DNA of 64,000 bases from Anaerolineales bacterium UBA6055 (GTDB lineage Bacteria > Chloroflexota > Anaerolineae > Aggregatilineales > Phototrophicaceae), in NCBI GenBank assembly GCA_002428985.1, contig DIYL01000002.1, positions 496,001-560,000 on the forward strand, given 5' to 3'. Below are positions 45,069 through 55,253 of the stretch, piece after piece. Both the position numbers and the translations under genes were made by a program. A model generated the notes under the pieces. That model saw only the letters and a program-made list of their open reading frames with translations. It did no database searches and had not been told where the DNA came from. The stretch's first letter is position 1, and each line of letters opens with the position of its first letter.

Positions 45069-46280
45069 TTAGACAGTCACTCCCGTATACTGTTTGTGTT
45101 TCAGATATTCTGTGATCTGTTCAGCAGCGATTTGGGCTTCAATGGGCATGTTAAACATTGCACCACGTCCCTTATAAAACACGCCGACCAGATATAACCC
45201 CTCATGCCCGAGCACTTGTCGTCCATTAGGATGTTGGCTGAGGTCGCGCATGGGCCATCCACGCTTACCATTGGGGCCGATGTCCCAATCACAGCCGGAT
45301 GAGGGATAGACCATTTCGCGATTGACCTGTAATTCAACATCCATATATTTATGAAGTACGGGGAAAAAGCCAGTCGCCATGATAATCATGTCGAGTTCAA
45401 GATACGTACCATCGGCGAGTTCAGCCCCATTTTTATCGAAGCAAATTGGATGACGAACTGCTTTTACACGTCCATCGCGCACGGCATTGATCAATTCGGG
45501 ACCACGATAGGCAACCGCCATACCGGTGTTCGGTGGTGGATTCCATAAACCAAAGTCCTCAGCATTATATGTGAGCGCCCCAGTTTTCTTCTGTATCCAT
45601 TCACACATGGGATCAGGGAGACGCTCTCCAAGAAGCATCCATGCGTGACGTGGCAAACCATAGGGATAGCGCGGGCGTAAATCCACTCCGGTACGAATCG
45701 AGAGATAGGTATGACCTTCGGCGGTGTGTTCTCCGGTGGCAACAGAAATATCTGTTCCACTAGGACCGTTACCAACGACCATTAGCCGTTTGCCCTGTAC
45801 TTGATCGGGATGTTTGAACTCGTGCGAGTGAATGATTTCGCCATCGAATGTATCCATACCGTCGATGTCTGGCATTTGTGGGTTATCAAAAACGCCGGTT
45901 GCTGAGATGACAGTACGATAAGTTTCGATGCCTTCACTGGTTTCGACCTGCCATGTACCATCCCCATTGGGTGCAACACGATAGACTTCAATACCGTGGT
46001 CGATATTAAAATCGTGGTCATTCGTCCAATCGACCAGGTAATCATGATATTGTTTGCCAGATGGGAAGAGACCATAGTGCAATGGAAATTTGCGCTCCGG
46101 CATATGGCTGAAAAACCGTGAGGTGTTCAACCGGAGGGACGGATACAGGTTGCCCCATGTCGAGGCAATCTGATGGGTGCGATCGATAACGCGATATTCG
46201 AGACCGGCTTTTTCTAAGGCATATGCGGCATTAAGTCCAGCGGGACCGGCTCCGATAACAAGTACATCAGCGGTGGGCAT
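45069..46280 (-). CDS. flavin-containing monooxygenase (FMO/BVMO family)
   Basis: The 403-residue product has the FAD-binding GAGPAGLNAAYALEKAG, the FMO fingerprint FDGEIIHSHEF, the NADPH-binding GNGPSGTDIS and ATGFFP. It would oxygenate a soft nucleophile or ketone using NADPH and O2. The ATG overlaps the stop of the TIR-like membrane gene (TAATG), so translation is coupled. A following propeller gene may be co-transcribed. Substrate unknown. Confidence 0.9.
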   Translation of the reverse strand: MPTADVLVIGAGPAGLNAAYALEKAGLEYRVIDRTHQIASTWGNLYPSLRLNTSRFFSHMPERKFPLHYGLFPSGKQYHDYLVDWTNDHDFNIDHGIEVYRVAPNGDGTWQVETSEGIETYRTVISATGVFDNPQMPDIDGMDTFDGEIIHSHEFKHPDQVQGKRLMVVGNGPSGTDISVATGEHTAEGHTYLSIRTGVDLRPRYPYGLPRHAWMLLGERLPDPMCEWIQKKTGALTYNAEDFGLWNPPPNTGMAVAYRGPELINAVRDGRVKAVRHPICFDKNGAELADGTYLELDMIIMATGFFPVLHKYMDVELQVNREMVYPSSGCDWDIGPNGKRGWPMRDLSQHPNGRQVLGHEGLYLVGVFYKGRGAMFNMPIEAQIAAEQITEYLKHKQYTGVTV

Positions 46281-46897
46281 TACTCCTCCTGAGTATTGGG
46301 TAACGCAGTTGCAGTGCCACGCACAAATAAGAAGACGCGAGTTGGAACAGCTTCGAGCGTCGCTTCAAAATTTTCGGCATCTTGTGTGGTACGCGGTTGT
46401 GCATATTCTAGAGTTTCAACAATTAAGCCGTTGACCCATTCTGCTTGGTAAGTCGCTTCTTCATTGTATTCATCGACTGGAAAGGCGACGACTCCCCCCA
46501 TAATACCAATAATTCCCATCGAAAACATCACCAATGCAATCGCTCCAATAACGGTCAGCGCACGTCGATTGGCAGTACGGACATCCGTGCGGGTCATGGT
46601 GGATTGGCTAAGGCGTGTGAGTAAGGGCTGGCTTTTGTAACCACCGCTCATATTCAAGGGTTTGACAGCATCTAAGGTTTCGGGTACAGATACCGATTCT
46701 GTCAGAATAGGAACAATCGTAAAACCACGTTTAAGCGCTTGTTCGACTTCGCGTTGTACAGATGGATCGTTATTGGATTCGTTTGATACGAGCACGATCA
46801 AAACAGGATGTGCCGGTTGTACATCTGCACTGGCGAGGTCATCGCGTATTTTCTCAGCTAGGGATTTTTGGTCGGCTGAATAAGTTATGCTAATCAT
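46280..46897 (-). CDS. TIR-like domain membrane protein
   Basis: The 205-residue product opens with MISITYSADQKSLAEKIRDD and VLIVLVSNESNNDPSVQREV (TIR strand A, helix and the Ser..Glu region); E50 falls at the catalytic Glu position of TIR NADases, though the domain is short (about 100 residues). One membrane helix follows (about 125-148) and then an extracytoplasmic tail. The stop overlaps the start of the FMO gene. TIR-like assignment is by motif only and the short length may make it inactive. Confidence 0.6.
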   Translation of the reverse strand: MISITYSADQKSLAEKIRDDLASADVQPAHPVLIVLVSNESNNDPSVQREVEQALKRGFTIVPILTESVSVPETLDAVKPLNMSGGYKSQPLLTRLSQSTMTRTDVRTANRRALTVIGAIALVMFSMGIIGIMGGVVAFPVDEYNEEATYQAEWVNGLIVETLEYAQPRTTQDAENFEATLEAVPTRVFLFVRGTATALPNTQEE

Positions 46898-47187
46898 TCA
46901 GAGTGTGTGTCCTCATCTTTGTGAAAAATTGTACAACTAGTATCGCATAGTCGCCGATTGTATCCAACGGTGGTTTGGTTAACAGGTGGTGAGATAATTT
47001 TGCCCTCGTCTATCTTTCCATCATCTTATAAAAGGATAAACCACAGATTCACAGAGAACACAAAGAAAGACAGTGCAAAAGAGAGTTATCTAAAATAGAC
47101 CCAACGGGCAGATAATTTTCGCAAAATTGACGCGGGGGTTATATCATTAGAGTAAGATTGTTTATTTTGTAGAGAAAGCAGAACCTT

Positions 47188-48606
47188 ATGCCGGATGAAC
47201 GCCCCAATATTCTGTATATTATGTCGGATGACCATGCCTCCCATGCCATGAGTTGCTATGGAAGCAAGATCAATGAAACACCCAACTTAGATCGGATTGC
47301 TAACGATGGCATGCGCTTTGATAATGCGTTTTGCACCAATTCGATTTGTACGCCGAGCCGTGCCGCAATTTTGACGGGCACTTATAACCACATCAACGAG
47401 GTGACGACCCTCGACACCAAAATGGATAACACCTTGCCGACGTTTGTCAAAGATTTGCAAGCGAGTGGTTATCAAACGGGGATGTTTGGTAAGTGGCATC
47501 TGGGCACGGGTGAAAAACATGAACCCACCGGATTTGATGATTGGGCGGTGTTGCCAGGGCAAGGGCTTTACCATAACCCGACATTTGTCTTTAACAATGA
47601 TGGCAACTCTGAGAGACGTACGGTCAAAGGCTATGTGACGGATATTATCACCGATATGAGTCTTGATTTCCTCAAAGCGCGCGATGCAGATAAGCCGTTT
47701 TTTGTGATGTGTCATCATAAAGCGCCGCATCGGCATTGGGAGCCGGATGAAAAACATGCCCATATGTACCTGAATGAAGATATACCCGAACCCGAAACGC
47801 TCTACGACACCTATGAGAATCGCGCGAGTGCCGCCGAAGCCGCAGAAATGCGGATGGGTGTGCATATGATACCGTTGGATACAAAGACAGAAATTCCACG
47901 CGATTTACCGGAGATGGAATTGCGCAAATGGGCGTATCAGCGTTATATCAAAGATTATCTGCGAGTGGTGGCGAGCATTGATGATAACGTTGGACGCTTG
48001 TTGGATTATCTGGATGAAGAAGGACTGACCGAGAATACGATTGTGGTGTATACCTCGGATCAAGGATTTTTCCTCGGTGATCATGGTTGGTATGACAAAC
48101 GCTTTATGTACGAGGAATCGTTACGGATGCCGTATATCATGCGCTATCCCAAGAAAATCAAAGCAGGAACGGTGTGCGACGACATGATTTTGAATGTCGA
48201 TTTTGCACCGACGTACCTCGAACTCGCTGGACTAGATATTCCGGAGCATTATCAGGGACATAGTTTTACGGCATTGCTCCATGGAGAAACGCCGGAGGAT
48301 TGGCAAACATCAATGTATTACCGCTATTGGATGCACAAGGCGCATCACAACGTCTACGCGCATTATGGGATACGGACAATGCGTTATAAGCTGATTTATT
48401 ATTATGCCGATGCGCTCGACCAATTAGGGGCGATTGATGAGACCTACGAGCCGGAATGGGAATTATTCGACCTCGATAACGACCCGTATGAGTTGAATAA
48501 CATCGTCGATGATCCGGCACATGCGGAGTTGGTAGCGGAGTTAAAAGCGGAGATGCACCAGATGCAAGCGGACTTGGGTGATACTCGCTATCACTTGGAT
48601 GTGTAG
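47188..48606 (+). CDS. type I sulfatase
   Basis: The 472-residue product has the sulfatase signature CTPSRAAILTG with C54, the residue oxidised to formylglycine, DDHASHAMSCYG metal Asp pair near residue 14-15, GKWHLGTG and the late YTSDQGFFLGDHGWYDKRF. It hydrolyses sulfate esters, probably of a sulfated polysaccharide or small sulfate ester. There is no signal peptide, so it could be cytoplasmic. No FGE (sulfatase-modifying) gene is visible. About 290 bp of upstream DNA carries the promoter. It is followed by a repeat at 48619. Confidence 0.92.
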   Translation: MPDERPNILYIMSDDHASHAMSCYGSKINETPNLDRIANDGMRFDNAFCTNSICTPSRAAILTGTYNHINEVTTLDTKMDNTLPTFVKDLQASGYQTGMFGKWHLGTGEKHEPTGFDDWAVLPGQGLYHNPTFVFNNDGNSERRTVKGYVTDIITDMSLDFLKARDADKPFFVMCHHKAPHRHWEPDEKHAHMYLNEDIPEPETLYDTYENRASAAEAAEMRMGVHMIPLDTKTEIPRDLPEMELRKWAYQRYIKDYLRVVASIDDNVGRLLDYLDEEGLTENTIVVYTSDQGFFLGDHGWYDKRFMYEESLRMPYIMRYPKKIKAGTVCDDMILNVDFAPTYLELAGLDIPEHYQGHSFTALLHGETPEDWQTSMYYRYWMHKAHHNVYAHYGIRTMRYKLIYYYADALDQLGAIDETYEPEWELFDLDNDPYELNNIVDDPAHAELVAELKAEMHQMQADLGDTRYHLDV

Positions 48607-48618
48607 CCCTCACCCCAA

Positions 48619-48650
48619 CCCCTCTCCTAATGTATTTTGTGGGAGAGGGG
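48619..48650. repeat. CCCCTCTCC palindromic REP-like element
   Basis: CCCCTCTCC and GGAGAGGGG form a 9-bp stem with a 14-nt loop, preceded by CCCTCACCCCAAC. This wording is very common as interspersed palindromes in bacterial genomes. It lies between the convergent sulfatase and TIR-TPR genes and may act as a terminator. Confidence 0.65.
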
Positions 48651-48663
48651 CGTTAAACAGGGG

Positions 48664-50775
48664 TTAGTCTTCTGTGCCGAGTAGTGATTCCAATTCCGCG
48701 ATACGTTCTAACATCCAGTCTGGAGAGTTGTTCTCTCCTCTTATCTCAACAACCCTTTTGTAATCAGCTAACGCTTCCGCATATAGAGACAGCTCATTAT
48801 AGTAAATGAAGGCTCTGTTTTGATAAGGGCTAGCAAAATCTGGTTTAAGATCAATTGCAGTCGTGTAATCCTCTATTGCACCATTCAAGTCGCCCAGATC
48901 AAATTTGGTAATCCCGCGATTGTAGTAGGCAAGCGCATACTCAGGATCAAGCGCAATAGCAGTCGTGTAATCCTCTATTGCGACATTGAAGTCACCAAGA
49001 TTATGTTTAGCCCATCCACGATTGTTATAAGCAAAGGCATACTCAGGATCAATGGCGATGGCTTGGTCATAATCCAATATCGCACCCGCATAGTCGCCCA
49101 GATCAAATTTGGTAATCCCGCGATTGTAGTAGGCAAGCGCATACTCAGGATCAATTGCGATCGCTTCGTCATAATCCAATATCGCTCCCGCATAATCCCC
49201 CAGATCAGCTTTGGCAACTCCACGATTGTTGTAGGCAAAGGCATACTCAGGATCAATGGCGATGGCTTGGTCATAATCCAATATCGCTCCCGCATAATCC
49301 CCCAGATTAGCTTTGGCAACTCCACGATTGTTATAAGCACGTGCTAAGTCGTTTTCAAATGAGATCGCTAAATCAAAATCTGATATTGCTCCTTCATAAT
49401 CCTCAAGGTTAGCTTTTACTACACCCCTTAAATTGTAAAAATCATGAATATTAATTTCATTTAACTGTCGCCCTTCTATGATAGAATTCTCAGCTTCATC
49501 AAAAAATACAAGAGACATTTCATAGTCTTTTGCAGAATCATACAATTGCCCAACTGTAAAGTTGATAATATATGCCGTGTCCATACCTTCAAACAAATAT
49601 GTTCTATAATTTTCTAGATCTGAAGAAACTGCAACTCTATCAACCGTTCTGTAAACTTCACGATCATCGCGTGGCGTAATTTCATAGAAGACACGGACTC
49701 CGCCCTCCTGTTGTTCACCCCACATGACAATGGTGGCATTGTAGAGGTCAGCCACTTGTTGGGCTTCGTCACGTCCAGAGAGTTGATGTTTGACTTCAAT
49801 ATAGGGAAAGCCTTCCTCATCAAGGGCTGCTTTGATATTGCTTTCGATTGCGCCTTCTTGATTGCCATATGATTCAAAATCAGCGATCACGATCCCGACT
49901 TGCCCTTCTGCAAATGGTGTGCCTTCTAGTGGTGTTGGTGTGATCGTCGGCGTGTTAGTTGCGGTTGGCGTGTGTGTTGGGGTGCTAGTTAGCGTTGGTG
50001 TTGGGGTGTTTGAGGGTGTTATGGTTGGCGTACTCGTAGGTGTCAATGTCGGCGTTAATGTCGGTGTTGCGGTTGGCGTCGGTGTGGCTGATGGCGGAAT
50101 CAAACCCACAGTAAACAAAATTCCTTCCCGTTGTGTCTCGGGTAAGACAGCGATAATAGCAAAAATCACACCGATAATCGCAACGATTAGACCGACGATA
50201 TAAGCCGAATTCCAATTGCGTTGTTTTTCGCCAACGACTTGATTTTCGATATTGGTCTGATTGCCGATGGTTTGCTGTCCGATAACACTAACCTGTGCAT
50301 TGTCGGATGCGGTCACAGTCTGCTTAATTTCAACCACGCGGGGTGGTTGTTCGGTTGGCTCGGGTTTTTCGGGTAGGTCGTCGGTATTTTTTATATGCAG
50401 AGCTTGCAAGTCAGATAGGAGTTTTGTGATTGTTTCCGTGTCAATTTCACTGGTGAAGTCGGCATATTGTAGGCGACTCAGCACGACAGGTAAATCGACC
50501 TGTTCGAGTAAGATCGGTAAAATTGGTTTGTCGTTTTCAACAGCCGTCACAAATTCCCAGTGACACCATTCCGATACGTTCCATGCCGATTGCGGTGTCA
50601 TGAGGTAGACAAACACATCACAGGCTTGGATCTGGTCAGCTAGTTGCGTCTGCCATGATTGTCCAGCTTGTAATTTGGTATCGATCCAGACATCATGTCC
50701 GGCGTTGCGGAGTATGTCGAGAATTGGTTGAATTTTTTCGATGTCAGCATGTGCGTAGCTGATAAATAATTTCAT
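48664..50775 (-). CDS. TIR-TM-TPR receptor-like protein with Thr/Pro linker
   Basis: The 703-residue product has a TIR domain (1-130; MKLFISYAHADIEK, DVWIDTKLQAGQSWQ, and E74 in WCHWEFVTAV), a membrane helix at 191-211, a Thr/Pro-rich linker (230-285), an alpha/beta domain (about 290-400; VGIVIADFESYGNQEG), and six TPRs (470-690) such as DYAGAILDYDQAIAIDPEYA. The TIR domain is cytoplasmic if the TPRs face outward. Extracytoplasmic TPRs with a cytoplasmic TIR suggest sensing of a ligand or protein, with NAD hydrolysis as possible output. It may be co-transcribed with the membrane protein upstream (98-bp gap). Confidence 0.88.
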   Translation of the reverse strand: MKLFISYAHADIEKIQPILDILRNAGHDVWIDTKLQAGQSWQTQLADQIQACDVFVYLMTPQSAWNVSEWCHWEFVTAVENDKPILPILLEQVDLPVVLSRLQYADFTSEIDTETITKLLSDLQALHIKNTDDLPEKPEPTEQPPRVVEIKQTVTASDNAQVSVIGQQTIGNQTNIENQVVGEKQRNWNSAYIVGLIVAIIGVIFAIIAVLPETQREGILFTVGLIPPSATPTPTATPTLTPTLTPTSTPTITPSNTPTPTLTSTPTHTPTATNTPTITPTPLEGTPFAEGQVGIVIADFESYGNQEGAIESNIKAALDEEGFPYIEVKHQLSGRDEAQQVADLYNATIVMWGEQQEGGVRVFYEITPRDDREVYRTVDRVAVSSDLENYRTYLFEGMDTAYIINFTVGQLYDSAKDYEMSLVFFDEAENSIIEGRQLNEINIHDFYNLRGVVKANLEDYEGAISDFDLAISFENDLARAYNNRGVAKANLGDYAGAILDYDQAIAIDPEYAFAYNNRGVAKADLGDYAGAILDYDEAIAIDPEYALAYYNRGITKFDLGDYAGAILDYDQAIAIDPEYAFAYNNRGWAKHNLGDFNVAIEDYTTAIALDPEYALAYYNRGITKFDLGDLNGAIEDYTTAIDLKPDFASPYQNRAFIYYNELSLYAEALADYKRVVEIRGENNSPDWMLERIAELESLLGTED
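48870..49345 (-). repeat. near-identical 102-bp TPR coding repeats
   Basis: Within the TPR region, successive 102-bp units share long runs such as GATCAATGGCGATGGCTTGG and TCATAATCCAATATCGC, far closer than typical TPRs. This implies recent expansion or homogenisation by unequal crossing over. Confidence 0.75.
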
Positions 50776-50873
50776 GTGTAACCCTACCTGTAAGACCTGT
50801 TACACATGATTATAACGTGGTGCAAATTTGGTGCAATGATTTCAGGTCAAAAATCGGATACCACCCCACCAGG

Positions 50874-51809
50874 TTATGGTGTAGGAGATGCGCCCTGTGC
50901 GAAGATTATGATAGCGAGATTATTATCGCATGTGCCATCAAATACGACACGTGCCATCGGTGACAAAATATCTCCTGTAATCGTCTCGAGGCGCAAGAAA
51001 TACACATTATTCGTCAAATCATCCCCAAGTTGAATCGCCCAGTTGTAGTCATCACCGAGGTCGAGGTTATTGCCTACCGTGACAGTTGTTTCTTCATCGG
51101 TCGATAAAATGCGCACCTGTACGATGGCCTCCCCTGTCAACGTTTCCTCTAGGTTGAGGACTTGTCCAGTGATGCCTTGCCAATCACATAAATCATCCGG
51201 ATGTGAGGTATATGCGACTTCATCGCGTATACGGAATGGGCGTGGTTCGAGCGTATTGGTCGGCGTTATGTCTGCCGCTGCACTCAGCGCTTGTTGGGTC
51301 TGAGTCGCTTGCGATGCGAGTAAAGTCGATTGTTGGTTGATGGCGATTTGGGTCTCATTGAAGTCGATAGCAGCTTGCGTCCGTTGCATAGCATTCGCTA
51401 GGACTTCAGCCGTTTGCGTCGCGATGATGTCATCTTGCAGGGCTGAGCTGGTTAACTCTAGATCAGCAGCTTGGGCGGATAGCAGTGCTTGTTCACTTTC
51501 GAGTGTGCTGATGCGGTCACGTTGATTACTGGCTTGATTGACCAATTCAGTTGATGTCAGATCCAAAATGGTTTGCGCATTTTGCACCGCTGCTGATGTA
51601 CCGTATAATGAATTCTGGGTCGCGTCGGTATTCCATATCGCATTAGATAATTGTGGCGCAAAAATTAGGGCAAAGAACAATAACATCGCAGCTGTTGCAA
51701 AAAAAGTCAGCAACGCAATGATCAAACCGCTGGCGAACATCTGACGACGGTTAGCGCCACGCTTAACTTTGACAGGTGGTATACTATAGGGTGTAGGTTG
51801 TCTACTCAT
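50874..51809 (-). CDS. membrane-anchored coiled-coil protein, unknown function
   Basis: The 311-residue product has a short basic N-terminus, a membrane helix (about 27-52), a long Gln/Ala/Ser coiled coil (about 60-170) with TLESEQALLSAQAADLE, and a beta-rich C-terminal domain with two cysteines (DDLCDWQG, DGTCDN) resembling a carbohydrate-binding-like sandwich. It lies 98 bp upstream of the TIR-TM-TPR gene on the same strand and shares its exported design, so it may be a partner. No known family. Confidence 0.65.
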   Translation of the reverse strand: MSRQPTPYSIPPVKVKRGANRRQMFASGLIIALLTFFATAAMLLFFALIFAPQLSNAIWNTDATQNSLYGTSAAVQNAQTILDLTSTELVNQASNQRDRISTLESEQALLSAQAADLELTSSALQDDIIATQTAEVLANAMQRTQAAIDFNETQIAINQQSTLLASQATQTQQALSAAADITPTNTLEPRPFRIRDEVAYTSHPDDLCDWQGITGQVLNLEETLTGEAIVQVRILSTDEETTVTVGNNLDLGDDYNWAIQLGDDLTNNVYFLRLETITGDILSPMARVVFDGTCDNNLAIIIFAQGASPTP

Positions 51810-51914
51810 TTTTTAATCATACCATGACTTAAGTACTACTTCATTCCAAAAATTTTCATGCATCATCTATACTATAAAAACGGCTCTGTAATATAGAGAA
51901 ATTTTATCTCAATT

Positions 51915-54900
51915 ATGGCATATGTATCATCAGAACTTGACAATATTATACGCGAAAATATTAAAGATGAATCGGCATATCAGCTTATCCGCCAGATGAT
52001 CGAATCTGAGCGTGCCCCTGCCGAAGAACAAACCCGTTATCTCAAGGAATTGCACCATCTCGCAACAACACATTATGACAGCCTTGAAGCGATGTTTGAA
52101 GCATATTTATCTGTTGGATGTGATGTGCTCGGATTATCGCAAGGCATCGTGAGCTTTATTGATGCATCTATCTATCACATCGAAGCATCCTACCCTGATC
52201 TATCACATGCAAAAAAACAACTCAAATTAGATGAGGTTATGTGCAGTCTTGTCGTCCGCGAGGACAAGACACAGATGTTCGCTAATATCAGCAAAAAGTC
52301 CAATTCAGTTAAATCCGATGGTTCAATTGAAAATTATGCTGGTACACCGCTTCGACTCAATAACACAATCTGGGGAACAATTTGCTTCTTTGATAAGACA
52401 CCGCGCTCTAAAGCATTTAGTGAGTTAGACAGTGAATTTATCGAATTGATGGCGCAAGGCATCAGTAACGCATTAGATAGTGCATCGAAGCAACAGTTGC
52501 AAGAATTGGCAGAAAATCGCTATCGGTTGATGTTCGAGAATATCAACACACCTGTGATTTTGTATGATGTTGAAACCTATGACATCATCGACATTAATCA
52601 GTCGGCGCTTAATTTTTATGGCTATAGCTATGAAGAGTTCATGGAAATCTCGGCGTTCGAGCTAAATATGTTGCCACAAGCTGACATTGAAAAGCGGATT
52701 TTAGAAAATCGTGCGGCAGGTCGGGCATATGTACAATTTCCACATCGTCTAAAATCTGGCGAGATTCGTGAAGTTGAAGCCTATATAAGCGACCTTGAGA
52801 TTGATAATCGGCTGGTACGGTTTGCTGTCATATACGATTATTCAGAGCGACATGAAGCGGAAGAAGCTCTTAAACATTCCGAAGCCAATCTACGGGCAAT
52901 CTTCGATACAGCCTCACAATTCATGTTTTTGATTGATGACACCAGTAAGATCGTTGCGATGAATCGAGCCGCCCGTCGCTTGATTGATGATATGAATGAT
53001 ACCAATCCCGGTGTCGACAACACCTTTTCGAATCGATACGGGATGGATGCCAGTCGCTATTTAGTTGGGGATTACCTCAAACTAGCATTACAGGGTAAGT
53101 CAATTTCACACGAGACGTATATTACGTTACAGAAGCAAAATAATCAGAGGATTTATATTGATTATCGTTATGTACCTGTTAAAACACCAGACGATACAAT
53201 TATCGGGGTTTGTGTAACAGGACAAGACATTACAACTGTAAAAGAGTCGCAAGAAGAGCTTGCCCGTGAACGTAACATCTTACGAGCGTTGATTGATAAC
53301 TTACCAGACAGTATTTACATTAAAGATGCGAATGCTCGCATTTTAAACGCTAATCAGAAATATGTTGAGACAACCCAATTTAATACGATTGAAGATGTCA
53401 TTGGTAAAAATGCGATGGATTTATTCGCCCAAAATGGGCATGAATACTATCACGATGATGTCAACGTGTTAAATGGAGAAAAGTTAATCGGGAAGCATGA
53501 GCCACGCATTCTCGATGGTGAGCAAATAGGAACACATGAGACGAGTAAGATCCCACTATACAATGAGCACAATCATATTGTAGGACTAGTGGGGGTTGAG
53601 CGTGACATCACAAAGCAACTATCCGTTGAAACTGCGTTGCGTCGACGTGAGGCAATTCTAAATACTATTAGCATCGCAGCCCAACGATTCCTAACCAACC
53701 CCAATTGGCATGATAATATTCAACAAATCCTTGAAAAAATTGGTGCCGCGATTGACATTGACCGTGTTTATGTCTACGAAAATGTCGAGCTAGAAGCAGA
53801 ATTGGGCTCGATTCTCCCTTATGAATGGACGCGCCAAGGGATTCAACCTCGTTCCGACTATCATGATAAACCACTAACACGATGGCTCCTTGAGCGGTGG
53901 GTAAAATCATTTGTACATGGCAATATGATTTACGGTAATACAAGCGATATGGAATCGGAAGAAGCCCAATTGATGCATGCTCACGATGTGCAGTCGATTG
54001 CCATGATGCCTATCATGGTTGGATCTTATTGGTGGGGTGTTATTGGCTTTGATAGCGTGTCTGTGCCGCGCACATGGCATCCAGCTGAATTAGACGCATT
54101 GATGGCAGCAGCGAGTACGCTTGGTTCCGCAATCGAGCGTGAACGGATGGAACAAGGCATCCGTGAAAACGAGGAGCGGTTCACCCAACTGATTACACAT
54201 ATTCCCGAAGCATTTTGGATCTATGACGTTCAAGCTCAAAACATTATCTATGCAAGCGATAATTACGAGTCGATGTTTGGTATATCGTTAGCAGATCGAC
54301 AACGTGATGTCAATCTATTTATGCAACAAGTCCACCCCGAGGATCGAGGACTTGTTGTCCAAAGTTTAGAGCGACAAACACAAGGAGCTGTCTCAGAATA
54401 TGAGGCACGGTTTACTGCTGGTGAATCGTATCGTTGGGTAAGTATACGTATCTATCCAATTCGAGATATTGAGGGGAATCATTATCGTGTAGCGGGTATT
54501 GCCTCGGATATTACTGAGCGCAAACAAGCCGAGGAAAACCGACTTGAGATGCTAGCACAACGTGAACGGATTGCAATCTTGTCACAGTTTATTCGCGAGT
54601 CTACTCATGAATTTAAAACACCATTGTCGATTATCAATACACGCTTATATATCCTTGAACGCACTGATGACCCCGAAGTGCAACGCTCTAATTTACAACT
54701 GATCCGCGACCAAGTGGACGGTATTTCCGACTTGATTGAGTCACTGGTATTGATGAGTCGTTTAGATAGTCGTGCTGACATAACAGTGAATACCGTAAAC
54801 ATCAATACGATTGTTCGTCAATTAGACTTGGCAATACGAGATAATTACACTGAACGTGCTGATGATTTCTCTGTGGAGTTAGATGATGATATTCCACCAA

Positions 54901-55253
54901 TAATTGGCAATCTGATATTTATCAGTCAGGCAGTACAAAATTTGATTGATAACGCAGTACGGTATTCGGATATTGGACAACCAATATCTTTGAGAACGCT
55001 ACAGAATGCAAGCCACGTCATTATCGAGGTGGAAGATTATGGTATTGGCATTTCTGAGGACGAAATGGGACAAATCTTCAAACGCTTTTATCGGCAGGAT
55101 GTCGCACATTCGACGCGCGGTTTTGGTTTAGGATTGCCAATTGCCCAGCGGATTGCTCAACGCCATGGTGGTGATGTCACTGTAAAGTCTACCCTTGGGC
55201 AAGGCGCAACGTTTCAGATGATTTTCCCTAAACTAATTGTCCTCAACGATTAA
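51915..55253 (+). CDS. large multi-PAS/GAF sensor histidine kinase
   Basis: The 1112-residue product has, in order: a GAF domain (about 40-195), PAS (203-320), PAS (325-445), PAS (455-570), GAF (590-740), PAS/PAC (752-875), HisKA (about 890-950) with H898 in STHEFKTPL, and HATPase with NLIDNAVRYS, EDYGIGISEDE and GFGLGLPIAQRI. There is no membrane segment and no receiver, so it is a soluble kinase that probably phosphorylates an unlinked regulator. The STAS-like gene is convergent with a 4-bp overlap. Ligands unknown; the PAS domains lack an obvious heme or flavin motif by eye. Confidence 0.92.
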   Translation: MAYVSSELDNIIRENIKDESAYQLIRQMIESERAPAEEQTRYLKELHHLATTHYDSLEAMFEAYLSVGCDVLGLSQGIVSFIDASIYHIEASYPDLSHAKKQLKLDEVMCSLVVREDKTQMFANISKKSNSVKSDGSIENYAGTPLRLNNTIWGTICFFDKTPRSKAFSELDSEFIELMAQGISNALDSASKQQLQELAENRYRLMFENINTPVILYDVETYDIIDINQSALNFYGYSYEEFMEISAFELNMLPQADIEKRILENRAAGRAYVQFPHRLKSGEIREVEAYISDLEIDNRLVRFAVIYDYSERHEAEEALKHSEANLRAIFDTASQFMFLIDDTSKIVAMNRAARRLIDDMNDTNPGVDNTFSNRYGMDASRYLVGDYLKLALQGKSISHETYITLQKQNNQRIYIDYRYVPVKTPDDTIIGVCVTGQDITTVKESQEELARERNILRALIDNLPDSIYIKDANARILNANQKYVETTQFNTIEDVIGKNAMDLFAQNGHEYYHDDVNVLNGEKLIGKHEPRILDGEQIGTHETSKIPLYNEHNHIVGLVGVERDITKQLSVETALRRREAILNTISIAAQRFLTNPNWHDNIQQILEKIGAAIDIDRVYVYENVELEAELGSILPYEWTRQGIQPRSDYHDKPLTRWLLERWVKSFVHGNMIYGNTSDMESEEAQLMHAHDVQSIAMMPIMVGSYWWGVIGFDSVSVPRTWHPAELDALMAAASTLGSAIERERMEQGIRENEERFTQLITHIPEAFWIYDVQAQNIIYASDNYESMFGISLADRQRDVNLFMQQVHPEDRGLVVQSLERQTQGAVSEYEARFTAGESYRWVSIRIYPIRDIEGNHYRVAGIASDITERKQAEENRLEMLAQRERIAILSQFIRESTHEFKTPLSIINTRLYILERTDDPEVQRSNLQLIRDQVDGISDLIESLVLMSRLDSRADITVNTVNINTIVRQLDLAIRDNYTERADDFSVELDDDIPPIIGNLIFISQAVQNLIDNAVRYSDIGQPISLRTLQNASHVIIEVEDYGIGISEDEMGQIFKRFYRQDVAHSTRGFGLGLPIAQRIAQRHGGDVTVKSTLGQGATFQMIFPKLIVLND

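Noticed and set aside
46898..47187. CCACAGATTCACAGAGAACA sequence before the sulfatase gene
   Set aside because: Resembles a common intergenic wording, but only one copy occurs in the window and I cannot assign it as a repeat or a regulatory site.
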